Source: Aurantiacibacter spongiae
Lineage (GTDB): Bacteria > Pseudomonadota > Alphaproteobacteria > Sphingomonadales > Sphingomonadaceae
Direction of reading: 5' to 3'
DNA length: 64,000 bases
Assembly: GCF_003815535.1 (NCBI RefSeq)
Contig: NZ_RPFZ01000001.1
Coordinates: forward strand, 2,604,001 to 2,668,000
Shown: in pieces, positions 53,966-62,313 of the stretch
Numbering within the stretch: the stretch's first letter is position 1
How the letters are laid out: every line of letters starts with the position of its first letter
Position numbers and translations under genes: made by a program
Notes under the pieces: model-generated
What the model was told of the DNA's origin: nothing
Seen by the model: only the letters and a program-made list of their open reading frames with translations
The model's database searches: none

Positions 53966-54943
53966 TCAGGCGAACAGCGAACGCAGCCAGCCGCCGAAGC
54001 GCGATAGCAGCGAGGGGGCGTTGTCGCGTTCCTCCTGCGCGGCGAGTTCTGCCTCGCGTTCGCGAATGAGGCGGGCGCGGAGCGAATTGCTCTCGCCGGG
54101 CGCAGCGGCGCGGAGCGGCGGTTCGCGCGGGGTCGGCTCGCGCATGAAGGCGTATCCGTCGACCTGCTCTTCCTCGATCCGCGTGATGGACTGCTCCGCC
54201 GCCGACGCCCGTTCCTCTTGCGGACCCTCGGTTTCGAGGAGAAGGTCCGGCGCCGCTTCGCTCGCCACCGGTCGCTCGTCCTCATCCGCGAGCGCCGCTG
54301 CCCGGCGGCGCGCAGCAATCGCGTCGAGCGCGCTCGGGGGCGGGGGCGCGGGCGCCGGCCGGGGCGCGGCCGGCAGCACCTGCCCTTCGCTCGCCACGTC
54401 ATCCGCCGCGGCATCTTCCGCCGCCCGGTCGGGCCCGGCGAGCTCGTCTTCCGCCATCAACGGCAGATCGGGGAAAATCCGGTGCTCGATGTCGATCTCG
54501 TCCAGTTCGGGCTCGGCGAAAACCGCGGCCTCGTCCCCCTCGTCCGCTTCCGGTTGCTCGAGCGCGGCCGTCTTGCGCCGTGCGGTGAGGTTCAGCACCG
54601 CTTCCGGCGACGGCGTGGCATCGTCCTCGCCAGCGTCGTCGTCATCGGTCTGGCCCAGTTCCTCGTCCAGATGCGTTTGGTCGATGGGGGCGAGGCCGAG
54701 GACCGTCGCGGGGCGTTCGCGCACCGGCGCTTCCTCGCCCATGTATTCCGCGCCCGCTTCCGCGAACATCTGGTGCGCCTTCGCCAGCTCGTCCGGATCG
54801 AGGACGAGGACCGGCTTCTTCTTGAACTTCTTCGGCCCGCCAAGCGCTTCCAGGCTGCCATAGGCAGGCCCGTCGGCGATGGCCGCGGCGGCGTCGGGCA
54901 CGGTGGCATCGGCACGCAAGGCGAAGGATGAGGCGAGGCCCAT
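53966..54943 (-). CDS. Acidic hypothetical protein with a C-terminal amphipathic tail
   Basis: A 325-residue protein dominated by Glu, Asp, Ala and Pro. Residues 1-70 have some fold potential (KKFKKKPVLVLDPDELAKAHQMF); the middle is a disordered acidic region with a Pro-rich run near 205; and the last 60 residues form charged helices ending in LLSRFGGWLRSLFA, an amphipathic helix that could touch the membrane. No family is recognised. Its stop is 3 bases from the DUF6456 stop (convergent). A GGTTAA/TTAACC dyad lies about 40 bases upstream. Confidence 0.68.
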   Translation of the reverse strand: MGLASSFALRADATVPDAAAAIADGPAYGSLEALGGPKKFKKKPVLVLDPDELAKAHQMFAEAGAEYMGEEAPVRERPATVLGLAPIDQTHLDEELGQTDDDDAGEDDATPSPEAVLNLTARRKTAALEQPEADEGDEAAVFAEPELDEIDIEHRIFPDLPLMAEDELAGPDRAAEDAAADDVASEGQVLPAAPRPAPAPPPPSALDAIAARRRAAALADEDERPVASEAAPDLLLETEGPQEERASAAEQSITRIEEEQVDGYAFMREPTPREPPLRAAAPGESNSLRARLIREREAELAAQEERDNAPSLLSRFGGWLRSLFA

Positions 54944-54987
54944 GCGCCATGTGTGCGCCCGTGTGGTTTAGGCGATGTTAGCGAACA

Positions 54988-55005
54988 CGGTTAACGCGAA
55001 TTAAC
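54988..55005. promoter_or_regulatory. Dyad GGTTAA-N6-TTAACC upstream of the acidic protein gene
   Basis: A perfect 6-bp inverted repeat about 45 bases before the start. Its halves look like CtrA half-sites (TTAACC), but the 6-base spacing differs from the 7 bases of a full CtrA box. Confidence 0.35.
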
Positions 55006-55011
55006 CCGTCC

Positions 55012-56853
55012 TCAAGCGTTCTGCGCCTCGACGGTTTCGGCCAGCGCAAGCCAGCGTTCCTCCGCCTCCTCCTTTTCCGCGCGGGCCAGCTCGATGGACT
55101 TGCCGATGCGGGTGAAGCGGTCGGGATCCTGCGCGTAGAGGTCGGGATCCGCCAGCGCCGCCTCCCCCTTCGCGATCAGGCCCTCCAGTTCCTCGATCCG
55201 GTCGGGAAGCCGCTCGTAATCGCGCTGGTCCCTGTAGCTGAGCTTGACCGAACGGGGCGGCGGCGGCGGCGGGGGTGGGGGCGGGGCGCCTTCGTCCGGC
55301 CCATCCCTTGCCGCCCGGGTCTGCCCGCCGCCGCCCGCGCCGGACCGCTTCCTGCGCTTCGCCTGCCAGTCCTCGTATCCGCCCGCCACGACATCGACCG
55401 TACCGCTGCCGTCCAGACCGAGCGTGACCGTCACCGTGCGGTCGAGGAAGTCGCGATCGTGGCTCACGATCAGGACGGTGCCCTCGTAATCGGCGATGAC
55501 TTCCTGCAACAGATCCAGCGTTTCCAGGTCGAGATCGTTGGTCGGCTCGTCCAGCACCAGCAGGTTCGATGTCCGCGCGAATTCGCGCGCCAGCAGCAGC
55601 CGGCTGCGCTCGCCGCCAGAGAACGTGCCGATCTTCGCCTCGATCAGCGACGGGTCGAACAGGAACTCCTTGAGATAGGCCTGCACGTGCTTGCGGTGGC
55701 CGCGCACGTCGATCCAGTCGCCGCCCTCGGCCAGAACGTCCCTCACGGTCTTTTGCGGGTCGAGCAGCGCGCGCTGCTGGTCGATCATCACGCCCGAAAG
55801 CGTCGCCGCGTGGGTGACGGAGCCGGTATCGGGTTCGATCTCCCCGGTGAGCATCTTCAGGAGCGTGGTCTTGCCCGCACCGTTCGCACCGACGATGCCG
55901 ATCCGGTCGCCGCGCTGGATGCGCAGCGAAAAGGGCTTGATGACCTGCCGCCCGTCATACGACTTGGCGATATCCTCCGCCACGATGACGGACTTGCTGC
56001 GGAAATCCTCATCGCTGGCGAGCTTCAGCCTGGCCGTGCCGCCGGGGGAAATCATCGCGGCGCGCTGCGCCCGCATCTGCCACAGCCGGTCGAGCCGTCC
56101 CATGTTGCGCTTGCGCCGCGCGGTGACGCCGCGTTCGAGCCAGTGCGCCTCGATCTTCAGCTTCGCGTCGAGCTTTTCCGCCGCGCGCGCCTCCTCGGCA
56201 TAGACCTGCTCCTCCCACGCTTCGTACCCGCCGAAGCCGACTTCCTTGCGCCTGAGATTGCCGCGGTCGAGCCACAGCGTCGCGCGGGTCAGGCGCTTAA
56301 GGAAGGTGCGGTCGTGGCTGATGACGATGAAAGCGCCCTTGTACCGGCCCAGCCAGTCTTCCAGCCAGTCAATGGCAGCCAGGTCGAGGTGATTGGTCGG
56401 TTCGTCCAGCAGCAGCAGATCCGGCCCCTGCGCCAGCGCGCGGGCGATGGCGGCGCGGCGGCGCTCGCCCCCGCTGGCGGTGGCCGCCTCTTTCGCCATG
56501 TCGATGCCGAGCTGGCCGGCGATGGCTTCCACCTCATGCGCCTGCGGCGCGTCGCGGCCGGACAGCGCGTAGTCCATCAGTGTGGCATGGGCAGAGAAGT
56601 CCGGTTCCTGCTCCAGCCAGACGATATTGGCATGCGGCTTCACCTTGCGCGTGCCGCGGTCGGGCTCGATCTCCGAGGTGATGAGACGCAGCAGCGTGGT
56701 CTTGCCAACGCCGTTGCGGCCGATCAGCGCCAGCCGGTCGCGCGGGCCGATATGCAGGTCCAGCCCGTCGCCGCCGGCCGGATCGCCGAACAGCCAGCGC
56801 CCGCCCTGTTGCAGACCGACGCCTTCGAGGCTGAGGATGGGTGGTTCCGCCAT
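55012..56853 (-). CDS. ABC-F family ATPase (Uup-like) with a polyproline linker
   Basis: A 613-residue soluble protein with two ABC domains: Walker A GRNGVGKTT and GANGAGKTT, signature SGGERRR and SGGERSR, and DEPTNHLD/DEPTNDLD. A ten-proline run near residue 540 separates the second domain from a C-terminal coiled coil (YERLPDRIEELEGLIAKGE), the layout of Uup. ABC-F proteins act on ribosomes; Uup also affects DNA branch migration and transposon excision. The Pro run is encoded by a GC-only repeat and would need EF-P to translate. Confidence 0.93.
   Translation of the reverse strand: MAEPPILSLEGVGLQQGGRWLFGDPAGGDGLDLHIGPRDRLALIGRNGVGKTTLLRLITSEIEPDRGTRKVKPHANIVWLEQEPDFSAHATLMDYALSGRDAPQAHEVEAIAGQLGIDMAKEAATASGGERRRAAIARALAQGPDLLLLDEPTNHLDLAAIDWLEDWLGRYKGAFIVISHDRTFLKRLTRATLWLDRGNLRRKEVGFGGYEAWEEQVYAEEARAAEKLDAKLKIEAHWLERGVTARRKRNMGRLDRLWQMRAQRAAMISPGGTARLKLASDEDFRSKSVIVAEDIAKSYDGRQVIKPFSLRIQRGDRIGIVGANGAGKTTLLKMLTGEIEPDTGSVTHAATLSGVMIDQQRALLDPQKTVRDVLAEGGDWIDVRGHRKHVQAYLKEFLFDPSLIEAKIGTFSGGERSRLLLAREFARTSNLLVLDEPTNDLDLETLDLLQEVIADYEGTVLIVSHDRDFLDRTVTVTLGLDGSGTVDVVAGGYEDWQAKRRKRSGAGGGGQTRAARDGPDEGAPPPPPPPPPPRSVKLSYRDQRDYERLPDRIEELEGLIAKGEAALADPDLYAQDPDRFTRIGKSIELARAEKEEAEERWLALAETVEAQNA
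55254..55290 (-). repeat. GGC/GGG-type simple repeat encoding polyproline
   Basis: A run of G/C triplets with almost no A or T encodes the proline stretch in the ABC-F gene. Such runs can change length by slippage; the present length keeps the frame. Confidence 0.6.
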
Positions 56854-56964
56854 GACGGGCGCGAGGTAGGGGCGGGGCGGGCGGCTGGCAAGGAACGGCT
56901 GCGTTCAGCGGAGCGTTATCCGCCGCGCGCGATGATCGGCGCATCACAGTCGGAGATTATTGCC

Positions 56965-57678
56965 ATGCTGCGCTACGCCCTTGCCCTGTCTGCCACTGCG
57001 CTCGTCACCGCCCCCGCCGGGGCGGAAGTCCGGATCGAGACGAACGGACCGGTGATCGCGCTGGGCGTGACACAAACCGTGTCGCTCGATCCCGACATCG
57101 CCAATCTCGGCGCCGGCGTCACAACGCTGGCCCCGACGGCGGTGGAGGCGATGCGCCAGAATGCGGCGTCGATGAACCGCGTCATCGACCGGATCGAGGC
57201 GCTGGGCATCGACGAGGACGACATCCAGACCAGCGGCATCAGCCTCAACCCGGAATACCAGTACAATCAGCAGACCAGCCAGCAGGACTTTCGCGGCTAC
57301 CGCGTGACCAACAGGGTGATGGTGAAGCTACGCGACATCGACAAGACCGGCGAGGTGCTCGATGCGCTGGTGTCGGTGGGCGCCAACGATATCGGCGGCA
57401 TCGGCTGGGAGGCGGAGGATACCGACGCGGCGGTGGAGCAGGCCAGGCAGGCGGCCATGCGCACGGGCCGCGAGCGCGCGCTGAACTACGCCCGCGCCGC
57501 CGGATATTCGGATATCCGCCTGCTGGAGATCAGCGAGAACGTCTCGCCCGGCAGACCGATGCCGTATCAGGACGCACCGATCGTGGCGACCGCCGCGCGC
57601 GCCGAATCCACGCCGGTCCGACCCGGGCAGGTGCAGGCCGGGGTCACGGTGAACCTGACGTGGGAGATGGTGCAATAG
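56965..57678 (+). CDS. SIMPL-domain (DUF541) periplasmic protein
   Basis: A 237-residue exported protein with a signal peptide (1-20, ending AGAE) and a SIMPL domain: TQTVSLDPDIANLGAGVTT, then SMNRVIDRIEALGIDEDDIQTSGISLNPEY, typical of the family. Related proteins in Brucella and Aggregatibacter affect stress survival or outer-membrane organisation. The start is the ATG of MLRYALAL; another lies 11 codons upstream but adds a poor leader. Confidence 0.88.
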   Translation: MLRYALALSATALVTAPAGAEVRIETNGPVIALGVTQTVSLDPDIANLGAGVTTLAPTAVEAMRQNAASMNRVIDRIEALGIDEDDIQTSGISLNPEYQYNQQTSQQDFRGYRVTNRVMVKLRDIDKTGEVLDALVSVGANDIGGIGWEAEDTDAAVEQARQAAMRTGRERALNYARAAGYSDIRLLEISENVSPGRPMPYQDAPIVATAARAESTPVRPGQVQAGVTVNLTWEMVQ

Positions 57679-57758
57679 GGCGACACCGCCGCCTGAACCG
57701 GGTGCCAGCGCAACATTCACACCTTGTTCAATGCCCCGGGTCCATGCACCGTCCTGCC

Positions 57759-58076
57759 ATGAAAGTCTTCCCTGCAGCCCTGATCGCGCTGGCGCTCGCC
57801 GGTTCGCTGTCCCCCGTCTCGACCGGTGCCGCGCTCGCCCAGTCGCGCGGGGGCGACCAGCGCAGTGCGCGGGCCGAGATGCAGGCCGGGCGCAACATGC
57901 CCATTCGCGAGATCGAGCGGCGCATCATTCCGCGCATGCGCGAGGATGACGAATATGTCGGCTTTGAATACGATCCCACGGCGCAGGCCTATCGCCTCAA
58001 ATTCATCCGCGAAGGGCGGATGATCTGGGTCGATGTCGATGCGCAGACCGCGCGGGTCATTCGCGTATCGCGCTAA
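57759..58076 (+). CDS. PepSY-like periplasmic protein
   Basis: A 105-residue exported protein: a signal peptide (about 1-28, ending GAALAQ) and a PepSY-type domain (IREIERRIIPRMREDDEYVGFEYD, then AYRLKFIREGRMIWVDVDAQTARVIRVSR). An ATG five codons upstream is possible. It precedes a response regulator-kinase pair by 91 bases on the same strand. PepSY proteins adjacent to PhoPQ-type systems are common in sphingomonads and may report envelope state to the kinase; that link is inferred. Confidence 0.82.
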   Translation: MKVFPAALIALALAGSLSPVSTGAALAQSRGGDQRSARAEMQAGRNMPIREIERRIIPRMREDDEYVGFEYDPTAQAYRLKFIREGRMIWVDVDAQTARVIRVSR

Positions 58077-58167
58077 CGTCTGCGCGTCCGCCTGAAACCT
58101 TGCCCTCGCTTGACGCGTTGATGGCGAAAGCCCAACACCGGGCGACAAACAGGCAGGGGAAACATCC

Positions 58168-58845
58168 ATGCGCATCCTGATCGTCGAGGACGAGCCGACG
58201 CTCGGCCAGCAACTGAAGACCACGCTGGAACAGAACGGTTATGCCGTGGACCTGTCCACCGATGGGGAGGACGGTCACTTCCTCGGCTCGACCGAGGAAT
58301 ACGACGCCGCCGTGCTCGATCTCGGCCTGCCGGAGATCGACGGGCTGACGGTGCTGGGCATGTGGCGCAAGGAACGGCGCAACTTCCCCGTTCTGGTGCT
58401 GACCGCGCGCGACAGCTGGAGCGACAAGGTCGCCGGCCTCGATGCGGGAGCGGACGATTACCTCGCCAAGCCGTTCCAGACCGAAGAGCTGATCGCCCGC
58501 CTTCGCGCACTCATCCGCCGCGCCTCGGGCAATGCCAGCAGCGAGCTGACCGCGGGCGACGTCCGGCTCGATACGCGATCGGGCCGCGTCACGCTGGCGG
58601 GCGAGCCGGTGAAGCTCACCGCGCAGGAATACAAGCTGCTGAGCTACCTCATGCACCACAAGGGCAAGGTGGTCAGCCGCACGGAGCTTATCGAACATAT
58701 CTACGACCAGGATTTCGATCGCGATTCCAACACGATCGAGGTCTTCGTCACCCGCATTCGCAAGAAACTCGGCGCAGACGTGATAACCACGATCCGTGGA
58801 CTCGGTTACAGCCTCGACGACCCCGACGACGCACCGCGCGAGTGA
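58168..58845 (+). CDS. PhoP/OmpR-type response regulator
   Basis: A 225-residue regulator with a receiver domain (acid pocket EDE, phospho-acceptor Asp51, Lys101 in KPFQ) and a winged-helix DNA-binding domain (LTAQEYKLLSYLMHHKGKVVSRTELIEHIY, ending TIRGLGYSL). A GGGGAA site lies before the ATG. It is followed, with an ATGA/TGATG-type junction, by the cognate kinase. The layout matches PhoPQ-like systems of alphaproteobacteria that respond to envelope or divalent-cation stress. Confidence 0.95.
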   Translation: MRILIVEDEPTLGQQLKTTLEQNGYAVDLSTDGEDGHFLGSTEEYDAAVLDLGLPEIDGLTVLGMWRKERRNFPVLVLTARDSWSDKVAGLDAGADDYLAKPFQTEELIARLRALIRRASGNASSELTAGDVRLDTRSGRVTLAGEPVKLTAQEYKLLSYLMHHKGKVVSRTELIEHIYDQDFDRDSNTIEVFVTRIRKKLGADVITTIRGLGYSLDDPDDAPRE

Positions 58846-58903
58846 TGCAGACATCGGCGATGATCTTGCCGGCGACGCCTTCGATGGCGACGCCGGTTCC
58901 GTC

Positions 58904-60352
58904 GTGGGAGGCGCGCGCGATCTAGGCGAGGCGCCCGCGACCCGACCAGACGCGCCGGCCGTCGTCGTGCCCGCGCATACCGGCAGCCTGGCGCGGCGCA
59001 TGATGCTGATCGCGGCGGGCTGGATCGCGGCGCTGCTGCTGCTGGGCGGCATCGCGCTCGACCGGGTGCTGACCGATCTCGTGTCGGACCAGTTCGACGA
59101 GCAGCTGGAGGTGTCGCTCAACGCGATGGCGTCCTCTGCCGAGATCGATCCGTTCGGGGAGATCTATTTCAACCGCATCCTCGGCGATCAGCGCTATCTG
59201 GAACCCAATAGCGGCTTCTACTGGCAGATTTCGGGCGGCGATTTCGTCCCCTATCTGTCGCGCTCGCTATGGGACGAGCCGATCGACATCCGCGAGAACG
59301 TCAACGCCCAAGACCCGATCTTCTACAATGGCCGCACGCAGCCGGGCGAGGAGGTGCGGATCGCGCAGCGCACGCTCGGCATTCCGGGCAGCGACGTGCA
59401 GTGGCAGTTCGTCGTCGCCGGTGCCCGCGAGGGCGTCGACGCGCAGATCGCCAGCATCCGCTCGATCCTCGCCTGGTCCTTCGCCATCCTCGGCATCGGC
59501 CTGTTCCTGATGGCGGCGGCGCAGACCTGGTACGGCCTCGGCCCCTTGCGCCGCGTGCGCAAGGCCATCGCCCGTATCCGCTCCACCGGCACCAACCGCG
59601 TCACCGATCCGCTGCCCCTGGAAGTGCAACCGATGGTGGACGAGTTGAACGCGCTGCTCGCCCATTCGGAACGGCAGGCGGAGGAGGCCCGCACCCATGC
59701 CGGCAATCTCGCCCACGCCCTCAAGACTCCGCTGACCGTGTTGACCAACGCGGCCAGCGCTTCCTCTCCCGACCTCGACGCGACGGTGCTGCGCGAGGCG
59801 GCGATGATGCGGCGGCAGGTCGATCACCATCTCGCCCGCGCGCGCGCCGCCGGTCGCCGAGCCGTCGGCCTGTCGCGCACCGTGGTGATGGACAGCGCCG
59901 TCGCGGTCGAGCGGGCGGTGTCCCGCCTCTACCCGCAGGTGCGGTTCGATATCGACGGGTCCGACAGCGCCGCCGTCGCGGTCGAGCGGCAGGATCTCGA
60001 CGAGTTGCTCGGCAACCTTATCGAGAATGCGGCCAAGTATGGCGGGGGCAGCGTGTTCATCACCGTCGATGCCCCGCGCGCGGGGGAAGCGGCGGTCGAT
60101 CCGCAGTCCAGGTTCTGCACGGTGATGATCGAGGACGATGGAGCGGGCATTCCGGCCGATCAGCATACGGCGATCTTCGGGCGCGGGGCGCGGCTGGATA
60201 CGGAAAAACCGGGGACCGGCCTTGGCCTGTCCATCGTGCGCGACGTCGCGCAGATCTATGGCGGCGACGTGGAGCTTGCCGAGAGCGAGGATCTGGGCGG
60301 GCTGCTGGTGCGGCTCAACCTGCCGCGCGCACGGCGGGGCGAGCCGTCCTGA
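58904..60352 (+). CDS. PhoQ-like sensor histidine kinase
   Basis: About 480 residues: two TM segments (about 30-55 and 190-215) bracket a periplasmic sensor, then HAMP-like linker, HisKA with H-box in GNLAHALKTPLTVL, and an HATPase domain with N-box LIENAAKYG and GTGLGLSIV. The start is uncertain. In this frame no ATG precedes the first TM, so I use a GTG; but a TGATG at the regulator's stop opens a different frame for 26 codons, which suggests that a frame change may have occurred near 58905-58925. Confidence 0.85.
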   Translation: MGGARDLGEAPATRPDAPAVVVPAHTGSLARRMMLIAAGWIAALLLLGGIALDRVLTDLVSDQFDEQLEVSLNAMASSAEIDPFGEIYFNRILGDQRYLEPNSGFYWQISGGDFVPYLSRSLWDEPIDIRENVNAQDPIFYNGRTQPGEEVRIAQRTLGIPGSDVQWQFVVAGAREGVDAQIASIRSILAWSFAILGIGLFLMAAAQTWYGLGPLRRVRKAIARIRSTGTNRVTDPLPLEVQPMVDELNALLAHSERQAEEARTHAGNLAHALKTPLTVLTNAASASSPDLDATVLREAAMMRRQVDHHLARARAAGRRAVGLSRTVVMDSAVAVERAVSRLYPQVRFDIDGSDSAAVAVERQDLDELLGNLIENAAKYGGGSVFITVDAPRAGEAAVDPQSRFCTVMIEDDGAGIPADQHTAIFGRGARLDTEKPGTGLGLSIVRDVAQIYGGDVELAESEDLGGLLVRLNLPRARRGEPS

Positions 60353-60374
60353 CGCGGAACGGTGTGCGGCGTTG

Positions 60375-60746
60375 CTAGGCCGCGTCGCGCTTGTCGATGA
60401 ATTCCAGCGCCGCCGCGATCACCTTTCCCGAATCGCATGGCTTGGGAATGTGCCGGACACCCAGGGTGCGCACGGTCTCGTTCACGCGGTTGAGATCGCC
60501 CGAATGGAGCAGATACGGTATTTCGAGCCGGTCCAGTTCCTTGGCAACCGGCACGCAGGTTTCGCCGTTCTGCAACGTCACGTCGAGCACGGCGACGTGG
60601 ATCCTGCCAGTCTCGATATGCTTCATCGCCCCCGTCACGCCGGTGGCGCACAAGGGCTCGCACCCTTTTTCCTCGGCGGCGAATTCGAGATCCATGAGGA
60701 TGAGCGGCTCGTCCTCGAGCAGCAGGATGGTGCAGTTTTCGGTCAA
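60375..60746 (-). CDS. Single-domain response regulator (LovR-type)
   Basis: A 123-residue receiver domain without output: acid pocket LEDEP, phospho-acceptor Asp55 in VAVLDVTLQNGE, HSG and KPC at the usual switch positions. The TTG start overlaps the upstream kinase stop (TTGA), so the two are coupled. Single-domain partners of LOV-HWE kinases in Erythrobacter are known to take phosphate and compete with the PhyR general stress pathway. The assignment as LovR-like follows from position. Confidence 0.88.
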   Translation of the reverse strand: MTENCTILLLEDEPLILMDLEFAAEEKGCEPLCATGVTGAMKHIETGRIHVAVLDVTLQNGETCVPVAKELDRLEIPYLLHSGDLNRVNETVRTLGVRHIPKPCDSGKVIAAALEFIDKRDAA

Positions 60747-61864
60747 GAGAAAGATCCGTTTTCGAGCGGGTAGGTCGCGCATACGCGAAGGCCCTGTTCG
60801 AGCCATTCGCGCTCTATGTTGCCGCCGCCATAGCGGACCATGCGATCGATGATGGCATTGCCCGAGCCTTTCTCGGACGGCGGCTCGCTCACGGCCGGTC
60901 CGCCCATCTCGGCCCAGACGACTTCGAGCACGCGGCGCCCGTCGCGCGTCTTTTCCGCCCAGTCGACGCAGACCTCTCCGTCCTCGCTCGACCAGGCGCC
61001 GTAATTCGTGGCGTTGGCCGCCAGTTCGTGCAGCGTCAGGCCCAGGCCGGACACCACCCCGTAGGGCACCTTCAGCGGATCGCCGCGGAAATTCAGTTTC
61101 CACGGACCCAGATCATAGGGTTCGAGCACGGCGCGGATGGACTGGCCGACCTCGATCGTGCCCGAGGATGCCTCGTCCAGCGTCGTCTCGTAGGCCCGGC
61201 CCAGCGCCTGCACCCGCTCGTTGATTTCCTGCGCCTCGCTTTCCACCCCGCGCATTCGCCCGGTGATGTTGACGATGCCGGAAATCACCGAGAACATGTT
61301 CTTCATGCGGTGCGACAGTTCGCGCGCCATGTCGCGGGCGTAGAGTTCTTCCGCCCGCGCGGCGCGCACGTCGGACACGTCCCACTGGCTGCCGAAGAAA
61401 TACAGAAGCTGGCCGCGCTCGTTGTAGATCGGGCCGACATGAAGCGCGTTCCAGAAGGTCGATCCGTCCCTGCGGTAATTGAGCAGCTCGACCACCGTCA
61501 CGTCTTCCTCGCGGATGGCGTTGCGCAGCTTGGCGACCTGCGAGCGGTCGGTTTCCGGACCCTGGAGGAAGCGGCAGTTGCGTCCGATGATCTCGTCCTC
61601 GGGATAGCCCGTCAATTCGCGAAAGGCGCGATTGGCGAAGACGATGGGCATGTCTTCCAGATGCGGATCGCACAGGCAGATCGCCATGCGGGTCTGGGCC
61701 ATGGCCTGTTCGAACAGGACGCCGGAGGAACCGGTGAACTGGTCCTCGGGATGCTGTTCGCGAAACTTGGCTGGCGAAGGGTCGTAGCTGGGCGACGCGC
61801 GAAAGGCCTGGCGCTCACGCTCCAGCTGCCTCTTTCGCTCGTCGTGATCCGCGCCGTCGGACAT
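60743..61864 (-). CDS. LOV-domain HWE histidine kinase (blue-light sensor)
   Basis: A 373-residue soluble sensor kinase. The LOV core carries GRNCRFLQGPETD, where Cys97 forms the flavin adduct in blue light. The kinase part is of the HWE/HisKA_2 class: ELSHRMKNMFSV (phospho-acceptor His185), LHELAANATNYGAWS and VDWAEK with the Trp of the HWE set, then GSGNAIIDRM. Similar LOV-HWE kinases were described in Erythrobacter litoralis. It is translationally coupled to a single receiver. There is no TM segment, so it acts in the cytoplasm. Confidence 0.95.
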   Translation of the reverse strand: MSDGADHDERKRQLERERQAFRASPSYDPSPAKFREQHPEDQFTGSSGVLFEQAMAQTRMAICLCDPHLEDMPIVFANRAFRELTGYPEDEIIGRNCRFLQGPETDRSQVAKLRNAIREEDVTVVELLNYRRDGSTFWNALHVGPIYNERGQLLYFFGSQWDVSDVRAARAEELYARDMARELSHRMKNMFSVISGIVNITGRMRGVESEAQEINERVQALGRAYETTLDEASSGTIEVGQSIRAVLEPYDLGPWKLNFRGDPLKVPYGVVSGLGLTLHELAANATNYGAWSSEDGEVCVDWAEKTRDGRRVLEVVWAEMGGPAVSEPPSEKGSGNAIIDRMVRYGGGNIEREWLEQGLRVCATYPLENGSFS

Positions 61865-61928
61865 CGCTGGCTATACGGCTGGCTTCGCAGCTTGGTTCCG
61901 CCGATATTCGCCTGCCATGGCGACCCTT

Positions 61929-62249
61929 TCAACCATCCTGCGCCCTTCTGTGATGGCGGATGACCTCGTCGATCACGAAACGCAAGAACTTCTCGGAAAA
62001 TTCCGGATCGAGATCGGCCTCCACCGCCAGCTGGCGCAGCCGCGCGATCTGCTTCGCCTCGCGCGCCGGATCGGCGGGCGGCATCTTCGTCTCGGCCTTG
62101 TACCGACCCACCGCCTGCGTGATGCGGAAGCGCTCGGCGAGGATGTGGATCAGCGCCGCGTCGATATTGTCGATGCTGCGGCGATAGCCGTCGAGCACCG
62201 GGTCCGACTGCGCCGGGGCGGGGGCGTGCGTAGCTTCGGGAGCGGCCAT
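61929..62249 (-). CDS. Chorismate mutase (AroQ class)
   Basis: A 106-residue helical enzyme that converts chorismate to prephenate for Phe and Tyr. The family pattern is clear: LDGYRRSIDNIDAALIHILAERFRI, AVGRYKAETKMPPADPAREA and LRFVIDEVIRHHRR. An N-terminal Ala/Pro extension of 17 residues precedes the domain. It is divergent from a polyprenyl synthase gene with a strong dyad between them. Confidence 0.92.
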   Translation of the reverse strand: MAAPEATHAPAPAQSDPVLDGYRRSIDNIDAALIHILAERFRITQAVGRYKAETKMPPADPAREAKQIARLRQLAVEADLDPEFSEKFLRFVIDEVIRHHRRAQDG

Positions 62250-62271
62250 GCGCCATCCTTGCGGGAGAAAT

Positions 62272-62290
62272 GCACGCTTGCCAAGCGTGC
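62272..62290. promoter_or_regulatory. Perfect palindrome between aroQ-type and ispB-type genes
   Basis: GCACGCTTG and CAAGCGTGC form a 9-bp inverted repeat with a single central base, 24 bases from each divergent start. The length and symmetry fit a regulator operator rather than a terminator. No regulator is encoded next to it. Confidence 0.5.
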
Positions 62291-62313
62291 GGCGCGTCCC
62301 CATTGCATTTCGC

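Noticed and set aside
58845-58925. 26-codon open frame as a separate small gene
   Set aside because: It is short and better explained as the lost start of the kinase or as coupling; I list it as a finding instead.
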